The notes: generated by a model not told the origin, from the letters alone. Counted from the stretch's first letter, positions 1 to 7,290 are shown. The stretch is 8,246 nucleotides of DNA from Ignavibacteriaceae bacterium (GCA_023231105.1 JALNWB010000166.1:1-8246); one strand, 5' to 3'. Numbers and translations: made by a program.

Positions 1-333
1 AATCCGCTTCTTCGATTGTACTTCAGTTCCCGGCGGAATTGCTAACCGGAATGCTTCGCCGAGTGAAGAGAGATAATACTCGGAAAGCCATTCATAAAAT
101 TTAATTGAAGTGGAATCGAAGATAGGAACGCTGTCAAGAACATCGTAAATGTTTTTCAATTTTTCTGTAACGGAAGTTTCTTCAAGAACCGATACAATAA
201 ATCCCGTTAACACCCGCTTGCCGAATGGAGCAACTACTCTGACACCAATTTGAATTTGTCCTTCTAATTCACCTGGAACCGTGTAGGTAAAGGCTTTGCG
301 GAACGGCAGCGGAAAAACTACTTCAACATACAC
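1..333 (-). CDS. priA: Primosomal protein N' (PriA helicase), N-terminal part, cut by window edge
   Basis: PriA is the DEAH-type helicase that recognises stalled or abandoned replication forks and reloads the replisome. My reverse-strand translation gives 111 codons with no stop. The start, VYVEVVFPLPFRKAFTYTVP, followed by GVRVVAPFGKRVLTGFIV, is the typical PriA 3'-DNA-end binding domain (about residues 1-105); the helicase and zinc parts would lie left of base 1. The start is uncertain because no ATG is available: an in-frame TAA lies at 366-364, and the only candidates after it are TTG (348-346) and GTG (333-331). I chose GTG because the conserved family sequence begins right there. No clear Shine-Dalgarno site precedes it. 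It follows the lipoprotein gene by 54 bp on the same strand and is probably co-transcribed with it. Confidence 0.9.
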   Translation of the reverse strand, partial: MYVEVVFPLPFRKAFTYTVPGELEGQIQIGVRVVAPFGKRVLTGFIVSVLEETSVTEKLKNIYDVLDSVPIFDSTSIKFYEWLSEYYLSSLGEAFRLAIPPGTEVQSKKRI

Positions 334-387
334 GGGACGAAATTCCAAATTCCAAAAAACAATTTACAAGATGAGAAAGAAGTTTAG

Positions 388-939
388 TCATTGGTCATTT
401 GAACTATTGGATTTATAAAATGGGGCAAGTTCGCGCAAGTCATCAAGATTAACATCGGTAAGCATTTCAAACTTCAACACTTTTTCATTTCCTTCCCAAA
501 TAATTCTTTTGAATTTTTTTAATGGAACAACCGTCCCGTTAGTGGAAATAATGCTGTCGCCTTCTTCAACCGTTAAGAAATAATATCCGTCTTGCTGTTG
601 AATGCCTTCAACAACATTTATGTCTTTAAACTTAAAACTAACTTCGCCGTTGAGTTTTTTATTTTCCACAAAAAGTTTTCTACCGATGATTTCCTTCCCT
701 TCCTCCTTTTGCGAGAAGACAAATTCATCACTCTTTAATAATTTGTTGAAGAGATTGTCTTTATCTTCGTTAAACTCTTTATTGCCAAGCGCATCCGATT
801 TCAGATCGAAAAAACTTACTTTAGCTTCTCCCGATTTTTTCCCGTCAACAGATATTTCATACGCTACTTTTTGATAAACCAAACAACCTGAAAAAGTTAT
901 TGCTGCGAAACCTAAAATAAAAAACGATTTTACTTTCAT
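388..939 (-). CDS. Putative lipoprotein of unknown function
   Basis: The 183-aa product begins with a lipoprotein signal: basic MKVK, a hydrophobic stretch (FFILGFAAIT) and a lipobox-like FSGC with Cys19 as the likely lipidated residue. Phe at -3 is slightly off consensus. Leu at +2 would not cause inner-membrane retention under the E. coli rule, so the outer membrane is likely. The mature part is charged and mostly predicted beta strand (VAYEISVDGKKSGEAKVSF, then FKFKDINVVEGI, YYFLTVEEGDSIIS, KRIIWEGNEKVLKFEM), with a helical, Asp/Lys-rich segment around residues 55-70. There is no catalytic motif, transmembrane helix or repeat. I recall similar uncharacterised lipoproteins in FCB bacteria but cannot assign a function. 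It lies 29 bp after the S66 peptidase gene and 54 bp before priA, so it is probably in the lysA operon. An envelope role is an inference from location only. Confidence 0.8.
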   Translation of the reverse strand: MKVKSFFILGFAAITFSGCLVYQKVAYEISVDGKKSGEAKVSFFDLKSDALGNKEFNEDKDNLFNKLLKSDEFVFSQKEEGKEIIGRKLFVENKKLNGEVSFKFKDINVVEGIQQQDGYYFLTVEEGDSIISTNGTVVPLKKFKRIIWEGNEKVLKFEMLTDVNLDDLRELAPFYKSNSSNDQ

Positions 940-968
940 AGTTTTTCTTTCATTGATTTAACAAATAG

Positions 969-2009
969 TTAAACGACAGCTTTTTCAAGCAGCGTTAAGC
1001 TCTGATTATCAACATCAAGTTCAGCGTTAATGCCGAAGGGCAAAGTAAATTTATTTACAATATGCCCGAACGACAAACCATAAAGAACCGGAATTCCTAA
1101 TTGAAATAATCTTTCGCGTAACACTTCGGAAAGCGAAAAAGAATTTGCTATTCCCGATTCATCCGGTTTTGATTCGCATTTTGTAAAAACTCCAAGCGCA
1201 ATACCGGAAGCGTGCTTAAACTTTCCGGCTTGAATCATCTGTGTTAACATTCTATCAACCCGGTATGGTTCTTCGCCGACTTCTTCAAGAAAAATAATTT
1301 TCCCTTTTGTATCAATGTCGTATTTCGTTCCGATCAACGAAGCCACAATAGACAAATTTCCGCCTACAAGTTTTCCTTTTGCTTTTCCACCGCGAATTAC
1401 AAAAGGTTTATATTCACTCTTCGTTGCATCTTCAAATGCGTGGTGTAAAGACATTTTCAGTTGTGGATTCATTAAAACATTTTTAAAATTATTAACACTA
1501 AATTCATTAAACGTAGAGGTTGCTACCGGTCCGTGGAATCCGATTAATCCTGTTTGCGAGAAAATTCCGTACAGCAACGCCGTAATGTCGCTGTAACCGA
1601 TGAGTATTTTGGGATTGCGTTTAATCAAATTGAAGTCGAGAAAATCTAAAACACGCGCGCAGCCGTATCCACCGCGTACGCAAACGATGCCGTCAACTTT
1701 TGTATTGCTGAACATTTCGTGTAAATCTTCAGTGCGTTCTTTGTCTGTTCCCGCCAAATATCCATATCGTTTCAAAATATTTTTTGCAGCCACAACCGAA
1801 AACCCAAGTGAAGAAATATTTGTTTTTGATTCTTCAAGTTGTTGTTCGGTGATAAACCCGCCTGGAGAAATTAATCCGATTGTGTCGCCGGTTTTTAATT
1901 TTTTCGGTTTAATTATCTTTGCTTTTTCTAAAGGAAAAGAGAAGTTTGGCAGAGCCGCAACTGTGGCTGCTGCGGTGATTGTGTTAAGAAAGGTTCGTCT
2001 TCTCATCAT
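969..2009 (-). CDS. LD-carboxypeptidase, peptidase family S66 (LdcA/MccF type), with Tat-like signal
   Basis: Family S66 serine peptidases remove the terminal D-Ala from the L,D-bond to meso-diaminopimelate in murein tetrapeptides; the MccF branch cleaves microcin C-like substrates. The 346-aa protein shows the family's triad: Ser140 in IGYSDITALL, Glu242 in IIFLEEVGEEPYRVDRML, and His316 in SFGHIVNKFTLPFG. The VRGGYG motif at 111-116 precedes the nucleophile as expected. The N-terminus MMRRRTFLNTITAAATVAAL looks like a twin-arginine signal (R4-R5-T-F-L, then a mildly hydrophobic stretch), so the enzyme may act in the periplasm, unlike cytoplasmic E. coli LdcA. No clear AxA cleavage site is visible. 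Two ATGs lie in tandem at the start and either could be used. It begins 14 bp after the lysA stop, so it is almost certainly co-transcribed. LD-carboxypeptidase activity is more likely than MccF-like immunity because of the lysA neighbour, but the motifs alone do not separate the two. Confidence 0.9.
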   Translation of the reverse strand: MMRRRTFLNTITAAATVAALPNFSFPLEKAKIIKPKKLKTGDTIGLISPGGFITEQQLEESKTNISSLGFSVVAAKNILKRYGYLAGTDKERTEDLHEMFSNTKVDGIVCVRGGYGCARVLDFLDFNLIKRNPKILIGYSDITALLYGIFSQTGLIGFHGPVATSTFNEFSVNNFKNVLMNPQLKMSLHHAFEDATKSEYKPFVIRGGKAKGKLVGGNLSIVASLIGTKYDIDTKGKIIFLEEVGEEPYRVDRMLTQMIQAGKFKHASGIALGVFTKCESKPDESGIANSFSLSEVLRERLFQLGIPVLYGLSFGHIVNKFTLPFGINAELDVDNQSLTLLEKAVV

Positions 2010-2023
2010 ATCTTTAATATTTC

Positions 2024-3289
2024 TTATAAATAATTTTCTTCATCCCACAAAAGATGCTCAAAAGTTTCGCGTTCCCGGATTACTTTGAAAGAATTTCCTT
2101 CAACTAAAATTTCCGCCGGTCTTCTTCGTGCATTATAATTTGAAGCCATCACCATTCCGTACGCACCGGCAGACATTACGGCAAGCAAATCTCCATGCTC
2201 GCTTTTTTGAATACTTCTTTTTTTTGCAAGAAAATCTCCACTTTCACAAACGGGACCAACGACATCTGCAACAATTTCACCTTTTGTCTCATCAAAATTT
2301 ACCGGTTGAATGTGATGGTATGCGCCGTAAATACTCGGACGCAGCAAGTCGGTCATTGCGGCATCAGCAACAATGAAATTTTTCTTTTGGTTTTTCTTTG
2401 TGTACAAAACTTCGGTAACAAGAATTCCCGCGTTTGCCGTTAAATATCTTCCCGGTTCAAAAATGATTTCGCAATCTAAACTTTTTAAAATCGGAAGTAT
2501 CGCTGCGGCATATTCCTTTATCGTAAACGGTTTTTCATCTTTATATTGAATCCCTATTCCGCCACCAACGTCAAAGTGTTTTAATTCAATTCCTTCTTTT
2601 TTAAGAATAAGGAAAAGATTGGCTAGCTTTTCAACCGCTTCAACAAAGGGTGATATGCTGGTAATCTGGGAACCGATGTGCATGTCGATTCCGGTGAACA
2701 CTATATTTTTTAATTGATTTTGCATCCGGAAAATTTTTAGCGCGGTTTCGCTGTTCACACCGAATTTGTTTTCAGATAGTCCGGTAGAAATGTAGGGATG
2801 TGTCTTGGCATCAACATCGGGATTAACCCGGATTGCCACTCGCGCAACTTTGTTCATCGATTCGGCGATGTCGTTTATTAAATAAACTTCTTCTTCCGAT
2901 TCCGCTTTGATCATCAAAACATCATGCTCAAGACCGAGTTCGATTTCTCTTTTCGTTTTTCCGACACTGGTTAAAATTATATTCTCCGGTTTCGCCCCGG
3001 CTTTTAACGCGCGGTAAAGTTCGCCTTCGGAGTTAACATCAACTCCGCTGCCAAGCTGCAAAAAGGTTTTTATTACGCTTAGATTGAAGTTTGATTTTGC
3101 GGCGTAAAATATTTTATGGTGGATTTCGTGAAATGCTGCATCAAATTCTTTATAGGCATCTTCAAAATATTTTTTGCTGTAAATGTACGTTGGACTTCCG
3201 GCTTGTTTAACTATTTCGGCAACCGGAACAACTTCACAGTGAAGTTGATTATTTTTATAGGTAAAATACGTTGAGGGAAAAGGCTGCAT
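2024..3289 (-). CDS. lysA: Diaminopimelate decarboxylase
   Basis: LysA is the cytoplasmic PLP enzyme that decarboxylates meso-diaminopimelate to L-lysine, the last step of the DAP pathway. The 421-aa product is full length for the family and has the alanine-racemase-type TIM barrel followed by a beta domain. Visible landmarks are the PLP lysine K65 in FYAAKSN (Ser where YAxKAN is usual), the HIGSQI motif (H204), the phosphate-binding VGGGIG loop (241-246), EPGRYL (278-283), the active-site CESGD motif (Cys348-Glu349) that separates DAP from other basic amino acid decarboxylases, and GAYGMVMASNYN (Tyr377). The start at 3289 fits the family N-terminus (PVAEIVKQAGSPTYIYS follows). Upstream sequence gives only a weak purine-rich ribosome site. 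It is the first gene of a minus-strand set and is transcribed away from the DUF2279 gene. Confidence 0.97.
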   Translation of the reverse strand: MQPFPSTYFTYKNNQLHCEVVPVAEIVKQAGSPTYIYSKKYFEDAYKEFDAAFHEIHHKIFYAAKSNFNLSVIKTFLQLGSGVDVNSEGELYRALKAGAKPENIILTSVGKTKREIELGLEHDVLMIKAESEEEVYLINDIAESMNKVARVAIRVNPDVDAKTHPYISTGLSENKFGVNSETALKIFRMQNQLKNIVFTGIDMHIGSQITSISPFVEAVEKLANLFLILKKEGIELKHFDVGGGIGIQYKDEKPFTIKEYAAAILPILKSLDCEIIFEPGRYLTANAGILVTEVLYTKKNQKKNFIVADAAMTDLLRPSIYGAYHHIQPVNFDETKGEIVADVVGPVCESGDFLAKKRSIQKSEHGDLLAVMSAGAYGMVMASNYNARRRPAEILVEGNSFKVIRERETFEHLLWDEENYL

Positions 3290-3379
3290 AATTCTTTTTT
3301 TAGTTTCTCTTTTTTGTGATATTTCTTTTGTAAATATAATGCTTTTCTCCGCGACGTTGCTTAAAAATTCGTTGGAAAA
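3290..3379. promoter_or_regulatory. Divergent promoter region between lysA and the DUF2279 gene
   Basis: Both flanking genes start here and point outward, so two promoters must lie in or near these 90 bp. On the plus strand, TTGTGA (3314-3319) and TATAAT (3335-3340) resemble a sigma-70 promoter with a short 15-nt spacer. On the minus strand, TATATTTA (3338-3331) matches the Bacteroidetes -7 element TAnnTTTG at seven of eight positions, but no TTTG lies at the -33 distance. These candidates overlap and neither is convincing. No operator palindrome was seen. Confidence 0.4.
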
Positions 3380-4219
3380 ATGAAAACAGTTTTTATCTTT
3401 TTACTATTTATCTCTAATCTGCAATCGCAAGACAGCCTTCTAACTGATACTTCCAAAATAAATTATTACAAACTTTCTATCGTAGGCGGGGCAACTCTCG
3501 GCGGTTTCATTTACGGGCAAGCGTTCCAAAAAAATCTTTGGTGGAAAGGAGAAAAAAGTTCGTTCCATTTTAATTGGAAAGAGGATTGGGCTTACGCTCT
3601 CGGTGCAGATAAATTCGGGCATTTCTTTTTCCCGATGCTGGCAACAAATATTTATGCGGATGCTTTTGTCTGGAGCGGTATCGAAAAAGAACGGAGTCTT
3701 CTCTACGGCGGAATTACCGCTCTAACTTATCAATCGTTTACCGAAATAAAAGATGGATTTTCCAAACAATGGGGATTTAGCTGGGGTGATTTTTCTGCAA
3801 ATGTTTTCGGCGCTGCTTACCCGTTTCTTCAATATAAATATCCACAGTTGAAAAATTTTAACATGAAGATCAGTTTCTTTCCCTCCGAGCGCTTTAAACA
3901 CGGATCAAACAAAGTTATCTTTGATGATTACGAAAGCACGTATCACTGGCTCAGCATATCAATTGCAAATTATTTACCGGAAGAAATTAGAAAATATTAT
4001 CCGTCATTTTTGAATGTTGCTGTCGGGCATACGGTTAAAGGATTTGACACAAATTCACGTCATCGCGAAATATATTTTGCTCTTGATCTTAATACCCAAG
4101 AACTTCCGGGAAATTCTTCTTTCTTAAAATTCATAAAAAAATACTTGAACTTTTATCACTTTCCGATGCCTGCGGTGAAAGTCTATCCTGATGTTGTCTG
4201 GTATGGATTGAAGTATTAA
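3380..4219 (+). CDS. Exported DUF2279 (YfiM-like) family protein
   Basis: The 279-aa product has a short signal peptide (MKTVFIFLLFISNLQSQ, likely cleaved near residue 17; no lipobox Cys). The central part carries the DUF2279/YfiM signatures DKFGHFFFPM (77-86), TEIKDGFSKQWGFSWGDFSAN (E122, D125, G132, D137) and a Gly/Ala-rich segment, probably short membrane-associated helices. A second, beta-rich part from about residue 180 (ESTYHWLSISIANYLPEEI, then FLNVAVGHTVKGF and REIYFALDLNTQEL) resembles the C-terminal extension I recall in FCB-group DUF2279 proteins and could be outer-membrane associated. The biochemical function of this family is unknown to me. The start is set by the signal peptide; GGAAAA just before the ATG is a poor Shine-Dalgarno site. 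It is transcribed away from lysA, and hicB follows 40 bp downstream on the same strand. Confidence 0.8.
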   Translation: MKTVFIFLLFISNLQSQDSLLTDTSKINYYKLSIVGGATLGGFIYGQAFQKNLWWKGEKSSFHFNWKEDWAYALGADKFGHFFFPMLATNIYADAFVWSGIEKERSLLYGGITALTYQSFTEIKDGFSKQWGFSWGDFSANVFGAAYPFLQYKYPQLKNFNMKISFFPSERFKHGSNKVIFDDYESTYHWLSISIANYLPEEIRKYYPSFLNVAVGHTVKGFDTNSRHREIYFALDLNTQELPGNSSFLKFIKKYLNFYHFPMPAVKVYPDVVWYGLKY

Positions 4220-4259
4220 ATAGTCTTATATTTAGAACAAACAAAAAGAGATTTTACTT

Positions 4260-4466
4260 ATGAATGAAATTATTTTTATAATCGAAGAATCGGTTGATGG
4301 AGGATTTGAGGCAAAGGCATTAGGTGAATCGATCTTCACTGAAGCTGAAACAATCGAAGAGCTGAAAAAAAACATTAAAGACGCCGTCTCTTGCCATTTT
4401 GAAGAGGGACAGTCTCCCAAAATCATCCGCCTTCATTACGTAAAAGAAGAAATTCTTGCTGCATGA
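4260..4466 (+). CDS. hicB: HicB-like antitoxin of a type II toxin-antitoxin pair
   Basis: The 68-aa protein has the small partial RNase H-like fold of HicB antitoxins: a first strand (EIIFIIEESVDGGFEAKALG), the FTEAETIEELKKNIKDAV strand-helix, and a last strand (PKIIRLHYVKEE). HicB binds and blocks the HicA RNase. The protein ends right after the fold and lacks the C-terminal helix-turn-helix or ribbon-helix-helix domain that lets larger HicBs repress their own promoter, so any autoregulation must work differently. The last four bases (ATGA) overlap the hicA start, implying translational coupling. A weak AAAAGAGA lies about 9 nt before the start. Small relatives are sometimes named 2-oxoisovalerate dehydrogenase beta subunit in databases; nothing here supports that enzyme. 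The identity rests on fold pattern plus the adjacent hicA. Confidence 0.85.
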   Translation: MNEIIFIIEESVDGGFEAKALGESIFTEAETIEELKKNIKDAVSCHFEEGQSPKIIRLHYVKEEILAA

Positions 4467-4705
4467 AACTTCCGAGAGATTTTAATGCCGATCAATTAAT
4501 TAAACTATTAACCAAAACCGGATATGACATATCGCGCCAATCCGGAAGTCATATTCGGCTGACCACTATCATGAACGGACAACACCATATTACTGTTCCT
4601 AATCACAATCCCATCAAAATCGGGACATTAAATAATATTCTGAAAGACGTTGCAGAACATTTTCAAATCACCAAAGAAGAACTTCTAAAAAGACTATTAA
4701 ATTAA
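4463..4705 (+). CDS. hicA: HicA-like mRNA interferase toxin
   Basis: HicA toxins are small dsRBD-fold RNases that cleave mRNA and slow translation until neutralised by HicB. The 80-aa product shows the whole family pattern: an N-terminal helix (FNADQLIKLLTKTGYDISRQ), then GSHIRLTT with the putative catalytic His30, then HHITVPNHNPIKIGTLNNIL, and a terminal helix. No key residue is visibly missing, so it looks intact. Its ATG overlaps the hicB stop (ATGA), putting the toxin second, the reverse of the toxin-first E. coli hicAB order. AAAGAAG inside the hicB end is the only possible ribosome site, so its expression probably depends on hicB translation. No terminator is evident after it; the leuS promoter follows within 50 bp. 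Confidence 0.9.
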   Translation: MKLPRDFNADQLIKLLTKTGYDISRQSGSHIRLTTIMNGQHHITVPNHNPIKIGTLNNILKDVAEHFQITKEELLKRLLN

Positions 4706-4727
4706 TCTGATTTGGTTCTCCATCTCG

Positions 4728-4758
4728 TTTGAATTCCCTCCGTTTTTCGGTAAATTTG
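4728..4758 (+). promoter_or_regulatory. Bacteroidetes-type promoter ahead of leuS
   Basis: TTTG at 4728-4731 and TAAATTTG at 4751-4758 match exactly the Bacteroidetes primary sigma consensus (TTTG at about -33, TAnnTTTG at about -7), with a 19-nt spacer. Transcription would start near 4762-4766 and give a leader of about 60 nt before the leuS ATG. It lies in the 118-bp gap after hicA, so it should drive leuS and probably serS independently of the toxin-antitoxin pair. Confidence 0.6.
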
Positions 4759-4823
4759 CAATCAAAATCAGTACAATCTAAATCACTTTTTGATTTTTCA
4801 ATTATATTTTTTTTATTGGGCTT

Positions 4824-7289
4824 ATGAAATATCCTTTTGCAGAAATTGAAACCAAATGGCGAAGCTATTGGGAAAATAACAAGGTTTATAAAACAGATTT
4901 TTCTAAAACCGGTAATAAACTTTACACGCTCGTAATGTTTATTTATCCCAGCGGAGCAAAACTGCACTGCGGACATTGGTACAATTATGGCCCAACCGAT
5001 AGCTGGGCGCGCTACAAAAAATTAAAAGGTTTCAATGTTTTTGAACCGATGGGTTATGATGCCTTTGGATTACCGGCAGAAAATTTTGCGATCAAAACCG
5101 GAATACATCCGCACGACAGCACAATGAAAAATATTGCCGACATTCGTTCGCAGTTGAAAAATATGGGCTGCATGTACGATTGGGATGCCGAACTGATGAC
5201 ATGCGTTCCCGAATATTACAAATGGAATCAATGGCTCTTCATTCAACTTTATAAAAAAGGATTAGCATACCGAAAAAATGCGCCGGTAAATTGGTGTACT
5301 TCGTGCAACACTGTTCTGGCAAATGAGCAAGTACTTTCCGATGGCAATTGCGAACGGTGCGGCTCGCAGGTGATTCAGAAAAATCTTACGCAATGGTTTT
5401 TCAAAATAACTGAATACGCCGAAGAGCTTTTGCAAGGATTGGAAACAATTCATTGGCCCGAAAAAACAAAATTGATGCAGAGAAACTGGATCGGAAAAAG
5501 TGTTGGAGCTGAAATTCATTTTAAAGTTGAAAACAGTGATGAAATTATTTCTGTTTTCACTACTCGTCCCGATACGTTGTTTGGCGTAACCTATGTTGTG
5601 CTTGCCCCGGAACATTCTTTAGTTGATAAACTCGTTACTGCCGAAAACAAAAAAGCGGTTGATGATTACCGGGATCAAACAAGAAAATTAACAGAGATTG
5701 AAAGAACTTCAACAGTAAAAGAAAAAACCGGCGTTCCCATTGGAGCGTATGCAATTAATCCGGTGAATGGCGAACGCATCCCCATCTGGATTGCCGATTA
5801 CGCACTGCTCACCTACGGAACGGGCTGTGTTATGGCTGTTCCCGCGCATGATGAAAGAGATTTTGAATTCGCGACAAAGTTTGTCTTGCCGATCCGCAAA
5901 GTAATTTTGCAAGACGGAACAAATGAAAGTGATGAATTTAAAGAAGCTTTCACCGAAACCGGAACAATGGTAAACTCAAATCAATTTAACGGTTTGCGTT
6001 CGGATGAAGGGAAACAAAAAATTATAGAATATCTCGAAGCAAATGATTTCGGAAAAAGAAAAATAAATTTCCGCTTGCGCGATTGGTTGATCTCCCGCCA
6101 AAGATATTGGGGAACACCAATCCCGGTAATTCATTGCGATAACTGCGGTGAAATTTTAGTTGAAGAAAATGATTTGCCGGTTGAATTGCCTTACGATGTT
6201 GACTTCAAAAGTCAGGGAGTTTCTCCTCTTGCGAGAAATGACAAATTCATAAATGTAAAATGTCCCAAGTGCGGCGCAGATGCAAAGCGCGAAGCCGACA
6301 CAATGGATACGTTTGTTGATTCTTCATGGTATTATTTCCGCTATCTCAACCCGAATTTTTCAGAAGGAATTTTTGATAAAGAGTTGACTGACAAATTTGT
6401 TCCGGTTGATATGTATGTTGGCGGCGCGGAACACGCGACTATGCATTTGTTGTACGCACGCTTCATTCACAAGTTCATTCGCGATCTTGGATTAACAAAT
6501 TCCGATGAGCCGTTCCAAACGCTTGTTCATCAAGGAACGATAACAAACTCCGGCGCTAAGATGTCTAAGTCGAAAGGAAATGTTGTAAATCCGGACGACT
6601 TCACAAAAAATGTCGGCAACGATGTTTTCCGTTTATATTTAATGTTTATGGGACCGTTTGAACAAGGCGGCGATTGGAGTGACAAAGGAATTGCCGGAAC
6701 GGAAAGATTTGTCCAGCGTGTGTACGATCTGTTTAACAACCATGCAAATATCGCAAAAGAAATTTCAGCACAAGAAAAATATGATCTGCAAAATTTGAGT
6801 GATGCAGAAAAAAGTGTTTACAGAAAGATCAATCAAACCATTGCAAAATATGATGGCGAGTTAAGTCATTTTCGGTTTAATACCGCGATTGCAAGCTTGA
6901 TGGAATTGATTAACGAATTAAAAACTTTGTCGGCTTGCGGAAAAGAAATTCAAGTTTACACGTTGGAAAGATTGGCAATTCTACTTGCCGCAATTGCTCC
7001 CCATTTAGCTGAAGAATGCTGGCAGATAATTGGGAAAGAAAAAACGATTTTTGAAAATCCAATTTGGTTTGATGCCGACAAAGACGCTTTAACAGAAGAT
7101 ATCGCTAACATTGCTGTGCAGATTAGTGGAAAACTTCGCGCAACTATTCAAGTTCCAATGAACAGTGATGAAGCTGTGGTAAAAGCTGTGGCTTTATCAG
7201 ATGAACGCATTACCAGATGGATTGACGGGAAAACGGTTGTTAAGGAAATTTTTGTGAAGAATAAAATATTTAATGTTGTGGTAAAATAA
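4824..7289 (+). CDS. leuS: Leucyl-tRNA synthetase
   Basis: This class I synthetase attaches leucine to tRNA-Leu and edits mischarged tRNA. The 821 residues are complete. In order: the HIGH-type motif as HCGH (48-51) in YPSGAKLHCGHWYNYGPTD; MGYDAFGLPAEN; a four-Cys zinc site C158/C161/C176/C179; the CP1 editing domain (about 225-415) with TTRPDT (246-251) and VPAHDERDFEFA, where D346 probably equals E. coli Asp345; RDWLISRQRYWGTPIP; a second four-Cys site C438/C441/C480/C483; DTFVDSSWYYFRY; KMSKS at 579-583; the helical anticodon-binding domain; and a small C-terminal domain (IAVQISGKLRATIQVP onward). The leucine-specific insertion before KMSKS, present in E. coli, is missing (TLVHQGTITNSGAKMSKS is short), as in B. 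subtilis. No Shine-Dalgarno site precedes the ATG. serS follows after 61 bp. Confidence 0.98.
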   Translation: MKYPFAEIETKWRSYWENNKVYKTDFSKTGNKLYTLVMFIYPSGAKLHCGHWYNYGPTDSWARYKKLKGFNVFEPMGYDAFGLPAENFAIKTGIHPHDSTMKNIADIRSQLKNMGCMYDWDAELMTCVPEYYKWNQWLFIQLYKKGLAYRKNAPVNWCTSCNTVLANEQVLSDGNCERCGSQVIQKNLTQWFFKITEYAEELLQGLETIHWPEKTKLMQRNWIGKSVGAEIHFKVENSDEIISVFTTRPDTLFGVTYVVLAPEHSLVDKLVTAENKKAVDDYRDQTRKLTEIERTSTVKEKTGVPIGAYAINPVNGERIPIWIADYALLTYGTGCVMAVPAHDERDFEFATKFVLPIRKVILQDGTNESDEFKEAFTETGTMVNSNQFNGLRSDEGKQKIIEYLEANDFGKRKINFRLRDWLISRQRYWGTPIPVIHCDNCGEILVEENDLPVELPYDVDFKSQGVSPLARNDKFINVKCPKCGADAKREADTMDTFVDSSWYYFRYLNPNFSEGIFDKELTDKFVPVDMYVGGAEHATMHLLYARFIHKFIRDLGLTNSDEPFQTLVHQGTITNSGAKMSKSKGNVVNPDDFTKNVGNDVFRLYLMFMGPFEQGGDWSDKGIAGTERFVQRVYDLFNNHANIAKEISAQEKYDLQNLSDAEKSVYRKINQTIAKYDGELSHFRFNTAIASLMELINELKTLSACGKEIQVYTLERLAILLAAIAPHLAEECWQIIGKEKTIFENPIWFDADKDALTEDIANIAVQISGKLRATIQVPMNSDEAVVKAVALSDERITRWIDGKTVVKEIFVKNKIFNVVVK

Positions 7290-7290
7290 A

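Noticed and set aside
1600..2088. 162-codon plus-strand open frame over the S66 peptidase and lysA ends
   Set aside because: It is antisense to two genes with clear family motifs and its translation resembles no protein; it is a shadow frame.
4260..4466. Possible 2-oxoisovalerate dehydrogenase E1 beta fragment
   Set aside because: That name is a propagated misannotation for small HicB-like proteins; the 68 residues have a HicB pattern and sit directly before hicA.
4764..4823. Leader peptide or T-box controlling leuS
   Set aside because: There is no ATG-led small frame with Leu codons and no T-box-like structure in this short AT-rich leader.
4668..4976. Minus-strand open frame of 102 codons covering the leuS upstream gap
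   Set aside because: It overlaps the hicA end, the leuS promoter and the leuS start on the opposite strand, and has no recognisable protein character.
5262..5615. Minus-strand open frame of 117 codons inside leuS
   Set aside because: It is antisense to the zinc-site and editing regions of an intact leuS.
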